DNA of 64,000 nt from Umbelopsis ramanniana AG. Its lineage: Eukaryota > Mucoromycota > Umbelopsidomycetes > Umbelopsidales > Umbelopsidaceae. Each line of letters starts with the position of its first letter. The first letter of the stretch is position 1. The notes beneath the pieces are model-generated. The model saw nothing but the letters and a program-made list of their open reading frames with translations. It was not told the origin of the DNA and searched no databases. A program made the translations under genes and the position numbers. Location of the stretch: contig NW_026252116.1 of assembly GCF_025399195.1 (NCBI RefSeq), forward strand, positions 217,370 to 281,369, read 5' to 3'. This document shows positions 11,111 through 22,547 of this stretch, piece after piece.

Positions 11111-14100
11111 TCATTTCCACCAAAGGATTTGCTTGAGTTTGAAAGAATCAAAAAATGCGGATTTAGGAGTAGATGGAGGAGTAGAGGAGTAAGCAAAAGA
11201 AGTTGGTTGTGAGATCTCTATGGTACGTCCCAGTGGAGGAGGCAGCGACGCGCGCTTCATTGTTGGATGTGGGACCTCAGATAACGGTACAGGGTTGATG
11301 CTTTTAGGAACCAGTAGAGAAGTCGACCGTTGCGAACGTTGCGCTCGCGTTGTCTTTGGAGAAATGGGTGGTGCGGATATGGCTCTCTTTGGCTGCATTA
11401 AGTATGTCAATAACTTGATTTCCGATCCGTTATACATTATAACGACTCTCACTCACCTTGCAAAAGTTCAATGTTTGAGAGATGCGCCGTCCGTCTGATT
11501 TAGTAATCTCAGGATCACGCTCTTGGTTATGCGCAAACCCAGACGCTATACCAAGGTTTCCTAAACACTGTTTAGAAGGACTTAAAACCAGCTTCTCACT
11601 TGCCAAAACTGCATTCTTTGGTAAATCAGCTTGGAAATATGTATTCCTTTCTTCGCTTCCTATCACGGCTGGCTTTGTCTGTTCCCATGGTGCAACGACG
11701 TCCTCATCTTCTTCATCTTCACCGTCAGCTATACCAGAATTTCCCCTATTCTTGTGTATATTGGCTGCATCAGCCTTGCTTCTGCTAGATCCACTACCTT
11801 TCGACCAACTATTTCTGATCGCTTGGCTGGTTAAAGATGGCCGTCGAGCTGCTTCTGTTCGTTGGCTTACAATAGATTTTTGGAATGCTATATAGTCATC
11901 TAAAGGAGTCACCTTCATAATCTTGTCCAAAGAGTTCCGTCTTCCGGAATGACCAACATCACTGGTGCGGCGCTTTACATTGACTGCGCTAAGCGACATA
12001 GCAGACGAAGAAGGTCGAATGAATGGCAATGATTTTCTCTTTTTCAGAGTGACTCCAGCGTTCCTTTCTCGTGTGTACCAGGCTCTTGACGATAAGTAAT
12101 CCGGCGTGCACACATCCAGAAATTTCTGATCAATTGCATTCTTGATTGAATATTGCTGAGCTAGTCGTGGTTGTGATATCCTTTTCACGGTTAAAAGAGT
12201 ACTCCCTGATATGAATGTCCCACCATCTTGATGTTCAACAGTTGACTCTGTTGGACTAGGTGTAGTTGAAAATAGCTCTATAGTATAGTTGGATTCAATA
12301 TCATCACTTCGTTTCAGTATGGATCTAGATCTGAAGATTTGATCAACAGAAGATCTTCTACTAGGGTTGATAATTGGCTTTGCTCCAAATGACATAGAAT
12401 GGTATCCAGCTGCAAAAATGAGATTATCGATAGACTTGCTGCATTGAACCGTTATTGATCTAGATCGGCGGATGGGTGTCGAGTCTGGGTCTTCCTTTTT
12501 GGTAGCGACAGCTATGCTGGATTGTGATTTTGATGTCCTCAATGGAAAGCTGGAATTTGAAGACTTGTAGTAAAAGGAAACCGGAACACTTTTCCCTATT
12601 CCGTCCGTTCGCATGGCTTCCTCGATGGTCAGTTGAGACGACAAAATGTTGGAGCGCAGTGATTTCATCCATAATATTTTTTCTTGCTGACAAGATGCCG
12701 AGAATTCAAACATATGTCCATTTGATACAAGCATAAATGAGGAAAGCGAGAGGCCTTTCAAGACATTTTGATTAACAAATACGCCAAAAAGGGGCTTCCC
12801 GTTATTGATGCTGGACTTACCTTCAGTATCTGGAAGATCTCTGACTTCAAAAATGTTGATAGGGAACCAATGCTTTGCTTCGTATATGCTATTCTTTTTT
12901 GCTTTTACAATGATCATATAAGTAGAATACAAAAAGCAGCCCATATACCGTGTTTTAGTGGCAGATAGTCGATCTGCCGCATATGTAACTTCAAGTGCGC
13001 CGCTCATAGAGATATTTCCTAAACTCGACACAAATGATTTCGCTAGTCTCCAGTCATCTTCTAGTCGATCAAGAAATACTTGAGACCGATCCGCTAGATC
13101 GCGTTGATTCTTCCGTTCGTCAACTGATGTTACAATTGTTTGCATTATATCATAGGCATGTTTCAACTTTTCATATTCTAAAGAGGCCATATCCGTGCTT
13201 TTCAATATTTCCTTTAGTAACAGTTGATATCGGCATATTCGTTGTATAGGCTACGATGGGATGGCTTTAGAATCAGGAATCTTGTCGGAGAAAGCAGTAG
13301 AAAACAAACTTACTTTAATCAGATAGTCATCCAAATGAAGACGTGTGCTTGCTGAAGCTGTGGATGAAGCTTCGTCATTCATGGTTGCTGTATCAGATTC
13401 AAGGAGACACATTTTTGAAAAGGATATCCACTCGGGCCGCGCCTGATAGTTTGCGCAAATCTTGGTTGCCTTTGAGTGTGAGCCGCAAAATTCAGCATAT
13501 ACCATGAAACTGGGTCCCTAAGCAAAGTAAGTCATGTTACAGGGATGTAAACTAAACAATGTCATGGTTTGTATATGTACGCACCATAGTCACAAAAACA
13601 TCGGCTAGTTGACAATATCGATTATGTATGTTCTCCCAATGATAATTTTGTGAGCAAGCTTCTAATTTCGCCAGTAACCTGACATGAACCTCAAGGATAT
13701 CTTTTATGTTTCTGGCAATTATTCGTAAGTCTTCCGTTGTTATCCATGATTGTTTTTGCATAGCGTTGAAGTAGGTCTAAGGGGGTGCATTTTGAAACGT
13801 AAGAAAAAAAGAAGGTTTGGGAATACGAAACAGCCGAAAGTGATTTTGTTGTTTTTTCGGTGTGATATATTCTAAAGTGACTGCACACTGTACTATACTG
13901 TACCTCTACCATCACGCGAAGGTCGGTGACATACACCCGTTCGGTATCTATCAGCTCATTAAAAGCATATGTTCGCTTGATGGATTGCTTACGCCGAAAC
14001 ACAAGGTCCTCTGGCATCTGGCCAATTGAAGTGGGTGTTGTACAGTCAGTGGAAGTTTCCGAATTCAAATCACAGGACGTACAGGAGGAATTTTCGGACA

Positions 14101-14272
14101 GACTAAGTTGTCGCTGTAACGATCGTTGAGTTGTCTGTGAACTATCAACTAAAGCGAGCATGGTACGCTTTGACCAACTGTACTGGAAGTTGGCGTACGC
14201 ACGTCTCGAGGCCGCTTTTTCAAGCTCAGGCACGAGGACATGGCTTGAGTTGATGTCGGACAATACGTCCAT
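11111..14272 (-). CDS. Rho guanine nucleotide exchange factor (DH-PH)
   Basis: Five exons: 14272-13904, 13776-13585, 13517-13314, 13250-11457 and 11392-11111, giving 946 aa. The Dbl-homology domain starts near residue 100 (FNELIDTERVYVTDLRVM) and ends in the conserved last helix (LIKPIQRICRYQLLLKEIL, about 253-270). A PH domain follows at about 335-450 (DLP, FELS-like strands, ending QQEKILWMKSL). The remaining half is Ser-rich and disordered, with an acidic DGEDEEDED stretch and a C-terminal Pro/Ser tail. It should activate a Rho-type GTPase (Rho1/Cdc42) at the plasma membrane for polarity or wall synthesis. The exact GTPase cannot be read from the sequence. The CNH domain of Rom2-type GEFs is absent. 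Confidence 0.9.
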
Positions 14273-15004
14273 CGCCTTTTGGAGAGCAAGGCCCTTGTAT
14301 GGGAGTTATTGTGCGTAAGCTAGGAGCCTTGAGCGGCTTTTGTGAACAAAATGAACCAATTTCGTATTGGTAAAGGTAATTTGCGGGTTATGAGATGATG
14401 ATATGAAGAAACAGAAAGATAATAGAAAAAGAGTTTAAGACGAATAGAATAGGAGATATGGTATTTTTACGGATTTTTTTTTGTTGGGTCCTTTTCAATT
14501 TGGTATGATTGTTTGAGAAGATGATACTGTCCCTTGCGCGGAAAACCACACCGATTCGGACTATATTATCGCAAGGAATTGGATAACACAGAAATATCCA
14601 ATAGGAGATATTAGAACCTTTTTCTGATGAATACCGTTGAAATACCATGAAGTTATGTGATATGATCCAATTATATATGGAAGCTCGGATGAGGGCATGT
14701 ATGGATATGAACAGGAGTTGGATTAAATAAGGAGGAAGGCAAATGACAACGGAGGTTAGGGATGTTTCTATCCAAAAATCTCTTATAGAAGTGGATAATT
14801 TTATCGCGGATCTTGGCTTTTCTGGTAGCCGATCAGCTCATTCTGCCACAAGAATAACACGTTCTCTATGGCAGCCCCGTCATACCAACGTGGCAAAAAC
14901 ATCATCGATTTGCGCCCTGCCCATCAGCAAGTATATTTATATAGACAGCCAGAGAAATATGTTTTGCTAGTGAGAATTATTACAGTGAGAATGTTGCTTG
15001 GATG
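14273..15004. other. Intergenic: RhoGEF promoter and RRP7 3' region
   Basis: AT-rich, with no coding signal. It must carry the promoter of the RhoGEF gene (its 5' end is at 14272) and the polyadenylation region of RRP7. Confidence 0.6.
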
Positions 15005-16018
15005 CTAATAAGGTCTAAACTTGCGAGTTTGCTTAAGTTGCTCAATCTTTTTCCTATCGTCCTCAAACTTCTTGCGCAGTTCGACCAATTGATCTCGCTT
15101 TTGTTCGCGCATTTGGAAACGATAGAAATTAAGAAGCTCCTTCTTTTTCTGTGGTTTGACCTGTCTATCGGCCTTGGCAGCAGTGACTGTAACTGTGCCG
15201 TCTGTATTAGTACCTCGTCGATGATGTCTTGTCACCATGACAAAACCGTCTTCATCCATCTTGTTTTGTTGTTCCGTTGCAATTCGTTCCTTTTCATATT
15301 CTGCTGCTTGGAATTTGATGATGTAGCTGTCGACTCGACTCTGAAGTTCTGTAGCGGATGGGTGGGACAAAGCATACATGGTTTTGTAGCCTATAACAGG
15401 GATAGAATGCATTAGCTGAGAAATTCAAATCCTTTACCATTCTTTCCTATACTCACGATCGAATCCAAGCGGTAACATAGCTTCGTCATCTTCAGTCCAT
15501 TCTCGTTTCTTTGAGCTCATATTGAGCACGTTCTCCAACTCCTTAGCTTCCAGCAGCACAACATGCGCGAATGAACCGGTTGTAAGGGAGTTACGTATTT
15601 TGAGACTTGCATCAGTTTCCTTTTTCTGTCTTTCTTCATCTTCAAGCTTTTGCTGCTTCTTTTTCGAAAGTTTTGGTTGCTCAACAGCCGTCTCCACCGC
15701 CTCTTCGGCTTCTTCTTCTTCCTCTTCTGGTTGATTGCCACGAGTATGGTATTTTATGCTGACGACTCGTCCATAAGGTTGGAAAAGTCTTTTTATATGT
15801 TCATCTGTGGTATCGACTGGTAAGTTCAAAATAAATAATGTTCGGTCCTTTGGTGTAGCTTCAGAATCTTGCCGAGATTCGTGCTTCTTGATATACATGT
15901 AGTGAACAGCGTCTCTGTTCATGTGGATCGGTAAAATCTTGAATCCACAGAACTCCTGAAGACCACTTGGAGTGGTTTTCTTTCCAGATTTGGCTGATTT
16001 CGTCTTGTCCTTTGGCAT
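15005..16018 (-). CDS. RRP7: Ribosomal RNA-processing protein 7 (SSU processome)
   Basis: Two exons: 16018-15457 and 15390-15005, giving 315 aa. Residues about 20-175 form the RRM-like domain (DRTLFILNLPVDTTDEHIKRLF) interrupted by an acidic/Lys-rich loop. The C terminus is the diagnostic RRP7 coiled segment ending in KIEQLKQTRKFRPY. RRP7 acts in the nucleolus in the UTP-C module of the small-subunit processome, for 18S rRNA maturation. The ATG at 16018 was chosen because the open frame upstream overlaps the divergent promoter and shows no family similarity. Confidence 0.95.
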
Positions 16019-16188
16019 ATCGAAATGACAGTTGTCCTTCAACTTTTTTGTCAGTACAACTTTTTTTTTATTCCCAAAAAAAAAAGATACTGAAAAATCG
16101 GTCACATTCTCGTGCACGTGATTGCCACATTCAAGCTTGATCACCCCCTTCCTTGAACCAGCGTCAGCAATCGCTTTTTCTGGCAAAC
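16019..16188. promoter_or_regulatory. Bidirectional promoter RRP7 / DnaJ gene
   Basis: Only 170 bp separate the two divergent start codons, so both genes probably share this region. It contains an A-tract near 16078-16085 and CACGTG at 16116-16121, an E-box/Cbf1-type palindrome. Confidence 0.6.
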
Positions 16189-17811
16189 ATGACGGAAGCG
16201 ATAATAGAGTCTCGCAAACCAGAGCCGTATGTAAAATGCGCATGCAAGGAATGCATCACACCATTAGAATTCCTTTCTGCTTCTACCAATGCAAACAAGA
16301 AAGTTAAAGTGAAATGCTGGGCTTGCCACAAGACAGGAACCTATGAACTCGACAATACTGGCTTGGATTTAAAGAATGCAAGCAAACCATTCTCCTCATC
16401 TCAAAAGAAATCGTCATCCCGGAAAGGATCAGGTAAGAATCACGATATTATTTTGCCTCTAACAACTTCAAACTCACATTTCCGTACTAGACGAGAACCC
16501 TGTTTCGACCGCCTACTACGACTTGTTGGAGGTTAGCGTAACAGCAACACAAGAAGAAATCAAGAAGAGTTATCGAAAGATGGCCATTAAGTATCACCCA
16601 GACAAGAATAGGGATGATCCAAACGCAGAAGAAAGGGTAAGCTAAGAACACTGACGCACGCACACTGCCAAGGAATGATGTAGCTAATCATTTGTCCTCC
16701 CCAGTTTAAGGAAATATCAGAAGCATACCAAATTTTGTCGGACCCTAAGCTGCGAAAACGATATAACGAAAATGGAGCTGAGAACGGTGTCAAACCAGAA
16801 GGAGGGTTCGGTAGGTTCGAGCAAGCATATGTTTCTGTAATCAACGGTTTGAACTAACAGTAATATAATGTATTTTTTTTCCTCACAGTTGACCCTGAAG
16901 AATTCTTTAAGCAGTCGTTCGGCGGAGATCGCTTTGTTGACATCATTGGAGAAATATCCATCGGCCGAGATATGAGAGACGCAATTGAAACAGCAGAGAA
17001 TGATGGCGAAGGAAACGAAGCAGATTTATCACCTGAAGAGAAGGCTGTTAAAGCAGCTCAAAAAGAGCAGGCTGAAAAGGAACGAGCAGAAACTCGCCAA
17101 AAGCGTGTTGATACCCTAGTTGAAAAGTTGATATACAAGCTTTCACTCTACACAGAGCTACCAGATACATCACCAGCTTCCGTAGCAGCTTTCACCAACA
17201 TCGTTCAGATTGAAGCTGAAGATCTCAAACACGAAAGCTACGGAATTGAATTGCTGCACGCTATCGGATTTACTTACACTATGAAAGCAAATCAGTATAT
17301 GGCTAAAGGTCAAATATTTGGCCTCGGAGGCGTATTTCACAGTGTTCGCGAGAAAGGCTATATTTTCAGCGAGACTATGGGTACTCTCCGAAGTGCTCTT
17401 GATCTTCAGAGCAGCTTCAGTGAGCTGCAGAAGGCCGACTCTAAGGGACTGAGCGAGGAGGAGAAGAACCGTTTGGAAGAGGAAGCTGCCCAGAAGGTAT
17501 GATACTCCTCCATTCGAATACGTTTTTGTATTTCTTTTCTTACGTTATTTACACTTCTATGTGGTTTCCAGGGATTGAAAGCCATTTGGAGAGGTTCAAA
17601 GTTGGAGGTCGAAAGCGTTTTACGCGATGTCTGTGATGCTGTTTTGAGTGATCCAAAGGCCTCCAGAGACTTGATCCAGAAGCGAGCTAGCGGACTCAGG
17701 ATTATTGGATCTGTCTACCAGCAAGTACGAGCAGATGTCACTGCCGAAGACATTCACATTGAGCACAAAGCCCAAGCCAAGGTTGATCAGCAAACACCAC
17801 AGAGTAGCTAA
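16189..17811 (+). CDS. J-domain protein with DnaJ-X domain (Djp1/Caj1-like)
   Basis: Five exons: 16189-16432, 16491-16636, 16705-16810, 16889-17496 and 17572-17811, giving 447 aa. The N terminus has closely spaced cysteines (CACKEC ... CWACHK, about residues 14-46) that look like a zinc ribbon. The J domain follows at about 88-155 ([20 protein letters not shown]) with an intact HPD motif. The DnaJ-X domain fills the second half ([29 protein letters not shown]). Yeast relatives DJP1 and CAJ1 are cytosolic Hsp70 co-chaperones, the former aiding peroxisomal import. The same co-chaperone role is likely here. Confidence 0.92.
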
Positions 17812-18150
17812 ATCGTAAATTGCTTTGTATTTTCGGGCTCACTATACGCAAGGTTTGACTACTACATGGACTTGGAAATTCGTTTATAAATTCATCAAAT
17901 ATATCCTATCAGTCTGCACAGGAGTTCAATAGCATCGAATGTACACTTTCATGTTAACCAGGGAAGCATACAATAATGACCAAGATTTTTTTTTTTTACA
18001 GTACTCTAGTTAGAAAAGTATATTTATTACACTGCTTCTCATTCATTCTACCCGTATATTGTTGGACCAGTATCTAATCACGATAACATGAAACTATTTA
18101 TACAAATAGATAAAATACGTACATTCACTGGTGTTTACAGTGTGGACATC
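17812..18150. other. Convergent 3' region
   Basis: 339 bp between the stop codons of the converging DnaJ and TOE1-like genes. AT-rich, probably containing both poly(A) sites; nothing else is seen. Confidence 0.6.
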
Positions 18151-19777
18151 CTATGAAGTTGTACCATGGTTCATCTTTTGAAGCTCTGCTTTCAGTTCCT
18201 GCCAGCCTTTGCTCAGACTAGTGAATGCACTCTTTTGAATGGGTAGAGGTATATCTTTGCCAATTAGATACAATTTGTTGGCATGGGTGGTGTAATCTCG
18301 AAATTCTTGTAACTGGTGGACAAAGACATATCCCGTCATGTATGAATCGAAATGTGCTGAATGATAAAATGATGGACCAGGAATCAGAGGTGCAGCCGGT
18401 AACGGAGGAACATCAACGTTCATATCTGGTGGAGTAACGGCTGCTTCTTCATCATCTGCAGCTGTGATACCTGTCTTTTTTCGCTTTTGGGACTTTTCTA
18501 CTTCATCTAAAATATAGTCCAAATCATGAGACTTGCCACACTGTTTGTTTTGCCTGCAGTATCCATGTAACTGAAGGGCAAGGTCAATATTACCTCAATC
18601 ATCAGCCGTCCAATAAAATAAATCACGTACGGCATACTGTTCACAATATAGCTTTTCCTCCTTCGGGGCAGAAGAGCCTTTGTTTTTACGTCGCCTCTTC
18701 TTCCTTGAGTTACTCGCTTGCGCAGCTGACGAATCTAGTCGGCCTTCCTCCTCAACGTCCACTGCCTTTCTCATAACCTGCTCTATTGGGAAGGGCGGCT
18801 GTATCTCCACGCGAAAGCACCGCTTGGTAAACTTCTCTCCGTGATCTTGATCCGGGTTATTCAATATAGCCAATCTTCGCTTTTCTTCACGTTCATACTT
18901 TTTGAATAAGTAGGACAGGAAGCTGACAGGCTCTTTGGACACGTAGTCAGAGACATACTTGGTATCATAGATGCCACCAGGAAACATGTCGGAGAGATCT
19001 GCTGCAAAAACTTGTAGGTTGCTAGGTAGATCGGTATACAAAGAGTAATATAAGTACATGAGGTCCATCAAGCCATTATGGATTATTATCGGGATTTGGA
19101 GCCGGTTGATATCCATCAGAATATTGCGAAAGAGATTCTTCACACCAAAGGCATCTTTATCCTAGTCATATTGAAATTGTCGACGTTAGATTTTGTTCAG
19201 CCCAGTTAACATAAGGTCGACCATCTACCTCGGCGCTTCCTGTTGTATATGGCAAACCCAGTCTGATCTGCTTATTGAAATCAAAGCCACTGTCGGCGAG
19301 GAATCTCAAACTTTGCGCGCTAACAGTATAGCTCGCCTGGTAAGACAATCAAAAAGGTCAGCACATCGCATTTTGAGAAAAAGTAACTATGACAGAGCGG
19401 TCGTACCTGCAACGACAGCAGCAGATTAAAGTTGTCTACGCGATACACAGAAGGCTTCTCTGCTTCTGAGGTCCTTTTAAAAGCCGTTAAACCAATCGCA
19501 TTCAGGGCATGTGACTTAACCACCTTCGCCATGTTCTGGTATCGATCTTCGATGTTACTGTCATGAAATGCATTTGATCAGTTTCAGATCTAGAAAGGTA
19601 GTTTTCCAAGGCGAAGGCAACATGGACTTACGCTGCACGAACATTATCACCTTTCACACCAAGACCAGTAAATTCTGTGTCGATCGCAATGAACGTGGCG
19701 TCTGCTAGAGTATGGAGTATTTTTGGGTACAGCTGGGCAAGATTCTCGGTGGTAACATCGTTAAATGATTGAGACAT
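18151..19777 (-). CDS. TOE1-like CAF1-family 3'-5' exoribonuclease
   Basis: Five exons: 19777-19632, 19557-19407, 19336-19229, 19161-18631 and 18570-18151, giving 451 aa. DEDD-h nuclease residues are visible: D33 and E35 (IDTEFTGLG), D168 (HNGLMDLMYLY), and H382 with D387 (HSAHFDSYMTGY). A CCCH zinc finger C-x8-C-x5-C-x3-H (C308, C317, C323, H327) is inserted before the last motif, preceded by a basic RKKRRRKNK nuclear-localisation stretch. This order is specific to TOE1 rather than CAF1/POP2. TOE1 trims 3' ends of snRNAs and other small RNAs in Cajal bodies/nucleoli; the same is inferred here. The intron at 19228-19162 has a clear CTAAC branch point. Confidence 0.92.
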
Positions 19778-20406
19778 GACAACTTGACGGGAAAGAAGTA
19801 ACTCCGCGGGTGGAAGAAATGTATGGTGGTTTGAACGCGATTTCAGGAACAGCGTGCTTTAATCATATTCAGTTCATTGTTTTGCCTAGAAAACCATAAG
19901 CTTGTCATTGTGCTTGCCTCCTTAGCAAATATAATTTGTTAACATATAGATGCCACCTGCTATGTCAAAAGTGTACTTCGTTCGATCTCTCTATTGAATG
20001 ACCCACAAGCTTTCAAAAAGTGCATGGCACCATTTTGCAAGGATGATATTATAGAAAAAGCATACATACTTGGCCTGTGTAAAAATGTAATTGAAGTGCT
20101 TTACGGACTCGGCTGAGTTGCTTCCCACAAGCTCTAACCTGCCTTCCAAAGTCAACTCGATCGGCGAACAGGAGTTTGACGCACACCGGCAGCCCCTTAC
20201 ATGTTCTCCAGAGCCTAAAGCTGTAGTACTATCAACTGTGGGATATAGACAACTCGAAGGCCGTAAAGCATGGCTTCAAAGGATAATACGATGTTGTCCT
20301 TTTTTTTAAAATGCTCTGTACTACCTTGGAGGCACTCAATATCGAGAGCTTCCATAACGGGCCTCGCGCGCTCACCGCGATCCCATCTTGTACTTACAAC
20401 GCCGGA
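19778..20406. other. Intergenic: divergent promoter region
   Basis: 629 bp between the divergent TOE1-like and NTF2-like genes. An ATG at 20311 is in frame with the NTF2-like protein and could extend it by 32 residues. No other feature is seen. Confidence 0.55.
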
Positions 20407-22362
20407 ATGTCTGACCAATTGCAAACCTGGATAGAATTCAAGTCCAATCCATCTTCAAAAGCGCTATACACTCACGATGCTTCTGTCATCTTTGTGCCTA
20501 CCAGCGTTGGAGCTCGCGGTCCAGAGCAAATCGCCACGTTCTTCCGACACGATGATTTTAGCGAGCGAAATGTCCACGTCAAAGAAAAAATGCATAACAG
20601 AGTTATGTCTGGCGAGAAACTCATCGAAGAAGCAGACTGGACAATTACTCTTCACAAAGGAGAATGCCTTTGGTTAGCTCCAACTGTTGCCTATGAGACA
20701 TTGGTAAGTTACGCCTAATATCGGCGTTATGGTGCATGATCTTTTGCCATATACGCTCAGCTAACTCATTCACCCCTCTGCTAGCTTGGCTCTACCGTTG
20801 TTATTCCTGTCGTAAGTTTACTAACGAGTTTTATGCATAGATCATTCTGTACAGAGCTTTAACCACTATCATTTGTGTTAAATTGACTAGGTTCGTTCCG
20901 CCATCTTTGACGACGGTTTGATCCTTAGCGTTCGCATTTACTGGGACCAAGCTAGCGTACTTCAGCAATTGAATGTCCTCTCTACCAGAAAGGGTATTCC
21001 CATCCGTGGTATTGAACAGGTTGAGGCATTGCGCAACCCACAGACTGTTAAGTTGAACGCCTGGGGCGACAACAGTGCTTCAGCCGCCGCTGTAGCGCCA
21101 AAGGTATGTACTATGTGTAAGTGATGGATCTTGAAGACTATTGCAATCTCTAAACCAACTTCATAATTCTAGCGTGAGGAGCAGAAGACCAGAAATCATC
21201 TTCGTAAGTTCAATGGTGGCTGATAATATGGAGGTTTGTGTCATTTATGCAGGGCTTAATTTAATTAAAATGGTCTTTAGTGCCTGGCCGTGTCTTTGGG
21301 GGTGCCGACGCTGAACCTGAACCTGAGCGCTCCGCTCCCCGCAAACTTGGACCTGAGGCAAGAAATATATTTACCTACCAGCCCAAGGAGGAGAAGAAGC
21401 GCAATGTTGCCTACAACCCTAAGAAGTATGAAAGCAGCCTCAAATTTGAAGAAGCACCTGTTGAAACTCCGTCTGTGAAGGGCATCAAGCCGCATTCGTC
21501 TTTCTCGCTTTCTGGTGAAGACGCTGTCGCTGAACACGTACCTTCCGTGCGCTCCAGTGCTCCCCCTCCACGTAACATTTTCGAATATAAGCCTGAGGAA
21601 GCTAAAACTATTGCCTTCAACCCCAAAAAAAACCAGAGCTCTTTTACTTTCGGTGCTGATCCTGCTGCAGTTGATAGCTTGGCTTCTCCCACCTCACCAT
21701 CCGTTGGCGCTCATCAGCAATTATCATCATTGTCTCTCGAGGACGAAAAGAAACCGGCTGTTGAACAGGCACCTGTTGAAGCAGCTCCTACTGAACAACC
21801 TGAGGCTACCAACGAAGATGTTGAGGAAGATGTTGAGGAAGAAACTGAACAGCCTGCGTCTACTTTTGTAGCCACTCCTATGTTTGGACAGCCAATTGAG
21901 CAACCAAAGGAAGAGAGCTTTAGTGGCAGACCAAGATCAGCTCGCTCTAACCAGTCGCAATTCAGCATTGGTGGACAGCAAACCCCTGAAACCTCTGAGA
22001 GATCGTTCAGCGGTAGACCCCGAACTGGACTCTCTAATCAATCCAGCTTTACCTTTGGCCAACCAGAGCCTGAAGTTGAGCATCAGCCTGCAAAGCCTGT
22101 CACTAGAAGAGATCCCAATGCATCTGCTTTCAGTCTATTTGGTGAACAGACGCCTACCCCTAAGGAATCTGTCTCTGGAACCGGCAAGAGATTGTTCAAG
22201 CAACCTGAAAATCGTGAACCGGAAGCTGAGAAACCTAGGGTCAGGTAATGTATAAGCAACGTATTGCAGTACAGGGTATGAAACACATGCACTAACTACA
22301 TTTTCCATTAAAACAGACTTGTTAAGGTCCCTGGACAGCCCAATCGCAATATCTTTGGTTAA
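20407..22362 (+). CDS. NTF2/SnoaL-like domain protein with repetitive NIF/FG-type tail
   Basis: Six exons: 20407-20703, 20785-20811, 20891-21103, 21173-21203, 21281-22244 and 22317-22362, giving 525 aa. Residues about 1-150 resemble a SnoaL/NTF2-like cone fold (MSDQLQTWIEFKSNPSSKAL, GARGPEQIATFFRHDDF). The rest is low complexity and carries degenerate repeats. Two copies of RNIF-x-Y-x-P-E-x-x-NPKK are present. Two are SFSGRPR-x-x-x-SNQS. Several SFTFG/FSLFG-like motifs follow, and the protein ends in VPGQPNRNIFG. The final motif and LPGRVFGG recall the Jupiter/HN1 (JPT) microtubule-associated motif, a loose resemblance only. Exon 2 is only 27 nt. Function unknown; a cytosolic scaffold or stress protein is a guess. 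Confidence 0.75.
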
Positions 22363-22547
22363 ACGTACGGTCTAACAAACTTACATGTCAAAAAGAATCC
22401 ATATCGGGGAAGCTTATTACGCTACTATTATTTCTATATCTCCATGATAACTGACAAGTTTACTCATCCTAGCGCATGAGCTTTCTCTTAGTTAATCTCC
22501 AATCTTTATATTACATTATTTATTTGCTACATTGGAGACTGTGATTT

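Noticed and set aside
16019-16243. N-terminal extension of RRP7 by 75 residues
   Set aside because: It uses a non-ATG start, overlaps the DnaJ 5' end and adds no family similarity.
20311-20406. Upstream in-frame ATG extending the NTF2-like protein by 32 residues
   Set aside because: The extension looks non-conserved and the ATG at 20407 begins the recognisable domain directly; kept only as an alternative.
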